Shown here: positions 57,211-64,000 of the stretch, in pieces | Position numbering within the stretch: position 1 is the first letter of the stretch | Layout: every line of letters begins with the position of its first letter | Origin: Dromiciops gliroides | Taxonomy: Eukaryota > Chordata > Mammalia > Microbiotheria > Microbiotheriidae | Length of the DNA stretch: 64,000 nt | Direction of reading: 5' to 3' | NCBI RefSeq assembly: GCF_019393635.1 | Contig: NC_057861.1 | Location: forward strand, 61,054,532-61,118,531 | The notes under the pieces: generated by a model | Database searches by the model: none | The model's input: the letters and a program-made list of their open reading frames with translations, nothing else | Told to the model about the DNA's origin: nothing | Program-made: the position numbers and the translations under genes

Positions 57211-57421
57211 TAAACAACAACAAAAACCATGAAACACCACATGCAGAAATGAACATTTTACACACACCACCTCAAATTTGCTTTAACTGTCAATGACCAG
57301 TGAGCACTGGGATAAGGAAGAAGATACCATGTACAAGACAGGACCATTCCTGCAGACAACAGCTGAGAGACAATATAGTGATCTGGTATACCTGAAGGGT
57401 TTGGTCCATCCATTCTTCAAC
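57211..57421. other. OR unit 4 5' flank
   Basis: Aligns closely with 25,336-25,545 of unit 2. No gene is seen. Confidence 0.5.
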
Positions 57422-57437
57422 TGAAATCATAAAATTA

Positions 57438-57586
57438 TTATTATTATTATTTGCAGGGCAATGAGGGTTAAGTGACTAGCCCAGTGTCACACAGGTAGTA
57501 AGTGTCAACTGTGTGAGGCTGGCTTCGAACTCCGGTCCTCCTGAATCCAGGGCTGGTGTTTTATCCACTGTGCCACCTACCTGCCC
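57438..57586 (-). mobile_element. Marsupial SINE, minus strand, unit 4-specific
   Basis: An (ATT)n tail and GCAGGGCAATGAGGGTTAAG lead to CCACCTACCTGCCC. A perfect 16-bp duplication TGAAATCATAAAATTA lies at 57422-57437 and 57587-57602. Unit 2 has the intact empty site near 25,545. Confidence 0.94.
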
Positions 57587-57602
57587 TGAAATCATAAAAT
57601 TA

Positions 57603-60600
57603 AATAGAAATGGAAGGGAACTTGTAGGACACATGGGACAAAAATACCCCACAAAAAATCCTGGCACAAAAATATGCCCAACAAGTGGACATCAAGCCTG
57701 TTGTTGAAGACCTCCATGGTAGGGAAATGTCTCAGCTTCCTGAGAGAGCCTATTCCAATCTGGGTTTGCTCTCACTTTCCTTTCTTATTTTATTTTTTTA
57801 TTTTTCTCAATTATATATAAAGATATTTTTGAATTCTAAATTTTTTCCTACCCTTCCTTCCCTCCACCCTCCTGAGGCCAGCAAACAATTTGATATAGGT
57901 GATACATTACCATCACATTAAACATATTCCACTTTCCTTTCTATTGAGCCAAAAAAATGGCTGTTTTTAAGTTCTGAATGTTCTCAGACCATCATCTGAG
58001 TCCTTGCAGAACAAATCCAGTTTCTCTCCCACAAAACACTCCTTTAAATAAGTGAAGCCAGTTAGCGCACATTGTGTGTTTTTCCCTCTTTTAGGCCAAG
58101 ATATTCTAGTTCCTTTAACTGATCTTCAAAGGCCCTTCCCCATCCTGATTGTTTTCCCTTGCATCCTCTCCAGATTACAAACGTCCTTTCTAAATTGTGG
58201 TGCCCAGAACTAAACACAAAATGTCACATGAGGTCTGACTATGTTCAAAACAATGGGACAATTACTCCTTCTTATTGGAAGCTCTATCTCCTTTAAGTTG
58301 TTTTCTTTTGGTTATTTTGTCTGTTATATCACTGCTGACTCATAGTGAGTTTACAACCCACTGGAAACGTCCAGATCATTTTCAAATGAATAATGGTCTT
58401 GTGTGTTGGGGGAAGGTGCTCTAAAGGGCATGTATATTTTTCCCTTTCTTATATGCTGTGGCTACACAGAACTGGTAGTGGATGGGATCTACCTTTCATT
58501 ATTTGGTGAGCTTGTTTTACTGAGGTTCCCCTAAGATAGCATAGGGATATACATATATGAAAGGGCACCATCTGAGACTTCTGCTCCATCACCCTTGAAT
58601 GGGTTTTGGGAGCTCCAGGCAACAATGCCTTGCAGTTTTGACTCCTATTCTCCACTCCCTTGAAACTCAGACATTCTACATTCTAAAATCCATACCAGCT
58701 GACTATATGTTTTAAATTTCTTTCCTCTGATGCATGTGGCTTTGAAAAGAAAACAAAAACTCATTGGAGCACATAGTCCAAGCTAACAGTATAGCAGACA
58801 GAAGATGGATCCTGGTTTAAATGGGACTATTCAGTTTAGGAAGGTATTTCTAGAGAGAATGATGTCACATCTAAGACTTTAGGGTAGAGTTAACAACTTC
58901 AAACCATTTCAAAACTACCTTTTGTGTTCTTTATGTTGACAAGAAAAGTCAAGAACAGTCTGAGTAGAAGAGTTAGAATTTCTAAAAGACATCCCTCTGA
59001 GGATTCTAAAAACACTGCACCTTAAAATAAAAGGCATACGCTGAGTTCTTCCTACATAGTTTTGTAGGTAACATGCATTTATTGAACATTTACTATGTGC
59101 CAAACACTGTACTAAGTATTATAGATACAAGATCAAGAAATAAGAGGGATGAGACAGGGAAGAGGGAATGTACCAGTACAAGGCATGGTGACAGAGCCTG
59201 GATACTCAGAGGCACCGACAGGAGGAGAACAAAGAGTGACACACCTAAATTCTTTCCCAAAATATGGAAGTCCCTGAAGGAATTCACCAGAGGGCCAATT
59301 TGATCCAGGTATTGATTTTGAGTTGATCTGTGTTCCCTAGTGTTACTCCACCACACCCTCTTTGTGTGCCCTGGGCCATGCCCCCAAATTTTTCTATGAA
59401 GCCCAAGTTTCTGTGTGATCAGAAGACAATGCATGGAAGCACTCCAACTTGGAGTATTGGCAAAAAAATACTTAATCTTCCCTTCCCTCCTCTTTCCCCC
59501 TGACAAAAGAAATACAGAGGGGTTCCCTCCATGACTTTCCATCAGTTAATTCCCAACCCTATAATACACAGAAGTAGGAAGTGAGTTAATATTGACTTAT
59601 CAGAAAGTTGTTATGCTTAAGTGATCCTAATTGTTATATGTGTATTGTGTTGATTTATTTTACTTTGAAATATTTTGTTTTTAAATATTTATTAGAAAGA
59701 CAAAAGTTAATAAGTTACGATTTTTTATAAATTCTTGTTTAAACTGTGTCCAAAAAAACCCAGACAGACAGAATTGGTTTATAGAAGGGGGTGTTTACTA
59801 AGGTTATATAGTATGAACAGTTGGTGTAAGATAACATATTCTTCTAAAGAAAAAATAGTAGTGATATATTCTCCCACAACTACAGAGATCATCAGGAGGT
59901 AAGTGAAATAAAATGTAAAGAGTACTTGCAAAGAGGTGACACAGTTTATTTAAGTCCTTTCCCTGGAGGTCCTTTCCCCACCTTCATGGAACCCTCATGA
60001 ATTTCCTCCTAGGCATGGTGTAATTTTTACCTGTGTTTCTTATACAGTCCCAGTGCTGTAATTATTAGGAATTTGTTCCTTCCATCAAGTCTAAATATTA
60101 TTCTCTTCCAACTTCCATCCATTATTTCTAGTTTTCTTTGAAATCAAAGAAAACACATCTAATCTTTCTCATGACAACCCATGAAATACTTAAAAGCAGT
60201 TGTTTCCCCATGCTCCATCATGATATCATAAATCCAATCTTACCTATTCCTTAAAACCCTTCTAGACTTTATTTTGGCTCCTCTCTGTCTCTGTCCCCAT
60301 CCCAGCCTTCCTCACATTGTTGGAGGCAGATAAATACAACAATCAACTGACAATTGATCAGAGTCTCTAGTTCACAATTTGGTTGCAATGTATATCACCA
60401 AACAACATGTTACCAAATTCTTCCTAGATCTTTCTCATAGTAGAACTCAAGAAAAACTGCTTACTTTTGGTGTTGATTCCTTTGTCTGTATTATATGTAT
60501 CTTTAGTCAAAGTCTGAGTATCCAGAAGTATAGATAGGAATAAAAGGTAGAAAGGAAGAAGAGACAGGAAAGGGGAAAGATGAACATAATAGAATCAAAA

Positions 60601-60863
60601 CAATGGAATCAGAATTTCATATCATTTGGTCTGACCCCTATCATAAGCAGAAAGAGAGAAGGAAAGAAGACCAATTGGACAAGGTGGATAAGACATGAAA
60701 TCAATAAAAATTACATTAGGAGAGTAGGTAGAGGATAATAGGAAGAAATGTGGGAGTTAAAAAGATAACTGCTCCTACTGAATGTAAGAAAACTCGAGGA
60801 GTGTGCATAGACATTGCAGTGTTAGCTCATACATCATATAATGGCTTCAAAAGGCAAAACCAG
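57603..60863. other. OR unit 4 5' flank, non-coding
   Basis: It holds L3/CR1 (about 57,640-58,385), a core-SINE repeat tail (59,065-59,290) and unit flank. It is close to unit 2 throughout, but lacks the unit 2 SINE (58,700) and about 0.78 kb at 59,290. No gene is seen. Confidence 0.55.
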
Positions 60864-60870
60864 TTGTCTT

Positions 60871-61125
60871 TTTTTTTTAAGTTTTACATAGCTTATTTAT
60901 GCTCTGATGAAAAATCATCTTCATGGATAAACATTCTCCATAGTGCCTTTTATTCCTTCTTTTTGCCAGCACCGACATTTGCCTTTGCAGTACCCCTGAC
61001 TTTCTTCATTCTGTTCATGCGTTCCTTTCACTGCTTTCCTGACATCTTTTTCTTCTCATATAGGCCAGGCCTTGCAAGTCAGTGCTTTGGTTCATTTTTC
61101 TTTGCATAATCAAGGGAATCATAAT
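60871..61125 (-). pseudogene. RPS24: RPS24 processed pseudogene, 5'-truncated
   Basis: On the minus strand it encodes the last third or so of ribosomal protein S24 (from about residue 77): DSLDYAKKNEPKH, LARPGLYEKKK, then NRMKKVRGTAKANVGAGKKK and a stop. About 55 nt of 3' UTR and an A-tail (the T-run at 60,871) follow. Two in-frame TGA codons replace Arg codons CGA of the parent, consistent with CpG decay. A 7-bp duplication TTGTCTT lies at 60864-60870 and 61126-61132. Unit 2 has the empty site (29,765), so it was retrotransposed after the unit 2/unit 4 duplication. No intron is present. Confidence 0.92.
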
Positions 61126-61132
61126 TTGTCTT

Positions 61133-63036
61133 AATGATTCAAGTAGGAACAGAGCCCAGGTCATTTAACTCTTTGCCTTCTTACTACACCACACTTAAGT
61201 CATGAGATTCAATAGCAATGCACAAGAGAAAGGAAATTTTATTTTCCTCATCTCCAGGGCAACTGGAAATTCCTGCTCACTTCCCCCTGCATCAGATTGT
61301 TCTATTTGCTTTTCCCAACCATGTATAGAGTCTGTGCCTGTGTCCTCATTGTATATTTCCTCCTGACAATCTCCCTAGGAATTCCAGGCCCTCCTCTTTA
61401 AACTCCTCCTTTTCTTCTCTACTTTCATATTCCCATTAGCTCCTATTAGCATGTGGGGTATTTCCATCCCTGCCCTCACACAAACCCTCTGTCCCTGTAA
61501 GCTGAGTGGTCAACCCAGCCAACCAATGCCATTCAGAGGTCTGTAGAATCAGAGGGTATAGGAGTCATCTGCAGTTTGTATGGAAAGGGCATTACCATAG
61601 CCCAGTACCCTGTGTCTGTGAGTAACAACATAACTCCTCTCTCTTTATTAGGCTTTGCATTGATGGTGCTAAGACTTACCTCTGACTAAAAATTGCACCT
61701 ATTATATGAACTATATTTTGTGCAGCTGGACTGGGCCAACATGAACTCATTACTCTGCTATTATGACAAAATTGAAAATTTATTTGTCTCTCTGAAATGA
61801 TTTAAGGTCACCAAGAATTCCACAAAGATGATCTCATTTAACTCTTACAAAATACACCATGAAGTCAATAGGAAATTTTTGATCCCCATTTTATGTCTCT
61901 GAGTACAAGAGGCAAAGTGGTTAGACCAAGGTCCTATTTCTGGCAAGGGTAGAACCTGAACCTATTAATGGCAAGGGTAGAACCTGAACCTTAGTTAGAG
62001 TATAAGGCTTATTCGACTCTCCTTTGATTTTCCTCCACACTTGGCCCTTGACTTAACTCTGGGCTTTCAAGTAGACTCTGGAGTGGTTGAGATTCTCTTT
62101 GGTTGTGATTTCATCTGTCCTGGGTTTGGGAGAATCTCAAGTGTCTGGGCAACAACTTGATACTTCTCTTTCTCCTTACTTCCCACCTCTTTTTTCCTCT
62201 CTCCCCAACACTTTCCACCTCCAGTCACTTACTGAACATCACCAAGGGAACAGGTTTGGCTGACTGTATCTGTTGGAAGGGAAGATGAGGAAGGCAGAAA
62301 CTCTGGGTCCCTGAAAAAGTGGAGAATTTCAGGCAGTTGGATTGATATTTCTGGGAGGCACAAGTAGACTCCCTCCTGGCCTGACATAATTGATATCTGG
62401 TCTTGTGCAAGAACAGGAAGACTATTTGAAATTTCTAGTGTCTAAGGGGCTCATTCCCCTAAACTCTTCATTAGAAAAATCATATAATTGTATTTCTATT
62501 CTGTGGACAGCTCAACCCCCTATGGGGCAGAAAACTATGGCAGAAAATTTCTTAACAATAAGAGCTATCCAACATTTCCTTGGAAGTTACCAAACTCTGG
62601 AGATCTTGAGCAGGAAAGAGCATCAGGGGCTCTTCATTCCAGTCTGAATCATCTTCTATGGCCCCCACAAGGAATCCACTAACTTCCCTGGGCATCCCAT
62701 TCTACTATTGTAGTATTTTAATTGCAATAAACATTTTGATTCTGCTGAGCCAAAACTGGCCTCCTTGTGGATTTGCCTCATTGTTCCTTGTTCTGTCTTT
62801 TGGGAACAAGCAAAAACAAGTCTAATTACTCTTCCACAAGAGATAATTTCAAGCCCATGAAGACAGTTGTCATGTCGTACTAAAATTTTGTCTTCTCAGG
62901 ATCAATGTCTCCGGTTTGTATGTTGGTCCTCATACATATTATCTTTGTCATTTGTCTTCCCAATCCAAGTCTAAGACCAGACATACTTACTAAATTAAAT
63001 TTTATTAGATCTGGTTCAATATTATCAGAACTCCTT
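61133..63036. other. OR unit 4 distal flank, non-coding
   Basis: Nearly identical to 29,768-31,646 of unit 2. Contains L3/CR1-like relics at about 62,510-62,960. A short local duplication ('ggcaagggtagaacctgaacct' appearing twice near 61,943-61,990) is absent from unit 2. Unit homology ends at 'tcaatattat' (63,036). Confidence 0.55.
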
Positions 63037-64000
63037 TGGGGTGGGGGACAGGGAGGACCTGACAGGAAGAAAAGTAGGACAACATGGATCCAAAGAAAAG
63101 ATCTTGAGGTAGATTGGGGAAAGTGACCAAGGCAAAGGCAGAGGTAAATACAGAACTGCGAATAAAGGGTCAAAGTACAATTATGACCATGTGAGAATAT
63201 CCTGTCTCTATCACCTGAAGAAAATGATATTTTTAAGAGTAAGAAACAACAAGAAAAAAGGGGGGTTAGGGTGCAAAATCTACAAGATAATAACAGAAAA
63301 ATTTTAGAAGAATCCTAAATACGTTCCTTAGAAGCTTTAAATACAAAAGGAAAACAGAGAATAAAGAAAGAGTAAATAAGTGTAAGGGATATGAATCAAA
63401 GAATAAAATTCAAGAGTAGTCAGAAAGGGAAGATTGGGGCTAGATTGGAATGGGTTAACAAAATATAGCTTGATTACTGTACCTGAGCAATGACCTCAGG
63501 GTCAGCTGTAAGACTAGTGATGTGACTCCAAGACTGTAGCCAGGATACATAAAGTAACAAATATATAAATCAAATAGAATGTTCTAACAATGTGTTTCAG
63601 TTAAAATTAATCATTACTCATAAAGAATATTTTGTTCCTGTATTCATCATTGTGAAAGTTCTAATGTTACATTGTTTGAGTTTGTTCCAGTATGTACATA
63701 CTGACCAGCTGCATTTTATCTCTCTGTGTATATACAGAGCGCTCTGTGATTAAACTTTGTCTCTCACAGATGACTGGAGACCCCTACTCTTCTCATTTGT
63801 GATTTCAGCAGAAGAAAATAATGAAAAGAATAGAAAAAGGTACAGAAAATGAAAACTTGAAAAACTAATGAATAAAACAATTTGAAGAGTAGGGAAGGAA
63901 GGGAGATTTTACTTACCTACTTAACTGAGAGACAAAAAAGAAAGAAAGAATTAAATAAATACATAACAATAGGAAAGAAAGGGAACTAATAAGCAAAACT
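63037..64000. other. Unidentified right edge, possibly LTR-related
   Basis: No gene is seen. The portion 63,700-63,820 resembles the end of an LTR (a TATATA-like box, 'gtgattaaactttgtctctcaca', then 'tggagacccctactcttctcattt'), but no clear start or duplication is visible. The last 150 bp are purine-rich. Confidence 0.3.

Noticed and set aside
60750-61109. 119-codon plus-strand open frame
   Set aside because: It is an antisense shadow of the RPS24 retrocopy joined to flank sequence.

Overview
This window is non-coding-rich vertebrate DNA from a marsupial (metatherian) mammal. The main evidence is the repeats. About twenty copies of a roughly 145-bp SINE with the head GGGGCAGCTAGGTGGCGCAG and the tail box CAAGTCACTTAACCCC occur, as in the WSINE1/SINE1-type elements of marsupials. 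There are L1 elements whose 5' end reads GGGGCGGAGCCAAGATGGCGG, old MIR/core-SINE and L3/CR1 pieces, and solo-LTR-like elements. The species cannot be fixed from this sequence. The only host genes recognised are a small cluster of olfactory receptor (OR) genes, all on the minus strand, plus one ribosomal-protein processed pseudogene.

The window is built from repeated copies of one ancestral OR-bearing segment. Unit 1 (about 400-20,320) carries an intact 312-residue OR (8568-9506). Unit 2 (about 20,335-34,550) carries an intact 312-residue OR (23947-24885). Unit 3 (about 42,030-52,780) carries a full-length OR with a single premature stop (47239-48177). Unit 4 (about 56,452-63,036) begins inside the OR reading frame, so only the first third of the gene survives (about 56,452-56,788). 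A fifth, inverted fragment of OR 5' flank lies at about 37,080-38,556. Shared insertions group units 1, 3 and the inverted fragment against units 2 and 4. An old SINE near 1238/46,554 is in units 1 and 3; a twin-primed L1 is in units 1, 3 and the inverted piece; a SINE at 25,158/57,061 is in units 2 and 4.

The rest is mobile-element history. A full-length L1 with perfect 15-bp target duplications (1962-8524) inserted antisense 28 bp beyond the stop codon of the first OR. A half-L1-like element lacking most of ORF2 lies at about 34,550-37,079. Two unusual insertions consist only of an L1 5' end but have perfect target duplications (17341-17850 and 41841-41915). Two solo-LTR-like elements lie at 43400-44573 and about 52,787-53,387. 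A processed RPS24 pseudogene (60871-61125) sits in unit 4 with a clean empty site in unit 2.

The two intact ORs would act in olfactory sensory neurons. Each has a pyrimidine-rich 3' splice site 16 nt before its ATG, the usual OR layout of non-coding 5' exon(s) plus a single coding exon. I found no convincing undescribed biological system. The most unusual items are the 5'-end-only L1 insertions, the variable 21-residue coiled-coil repeat in L1 ORF1, and the OR duplication history that the insertions record.
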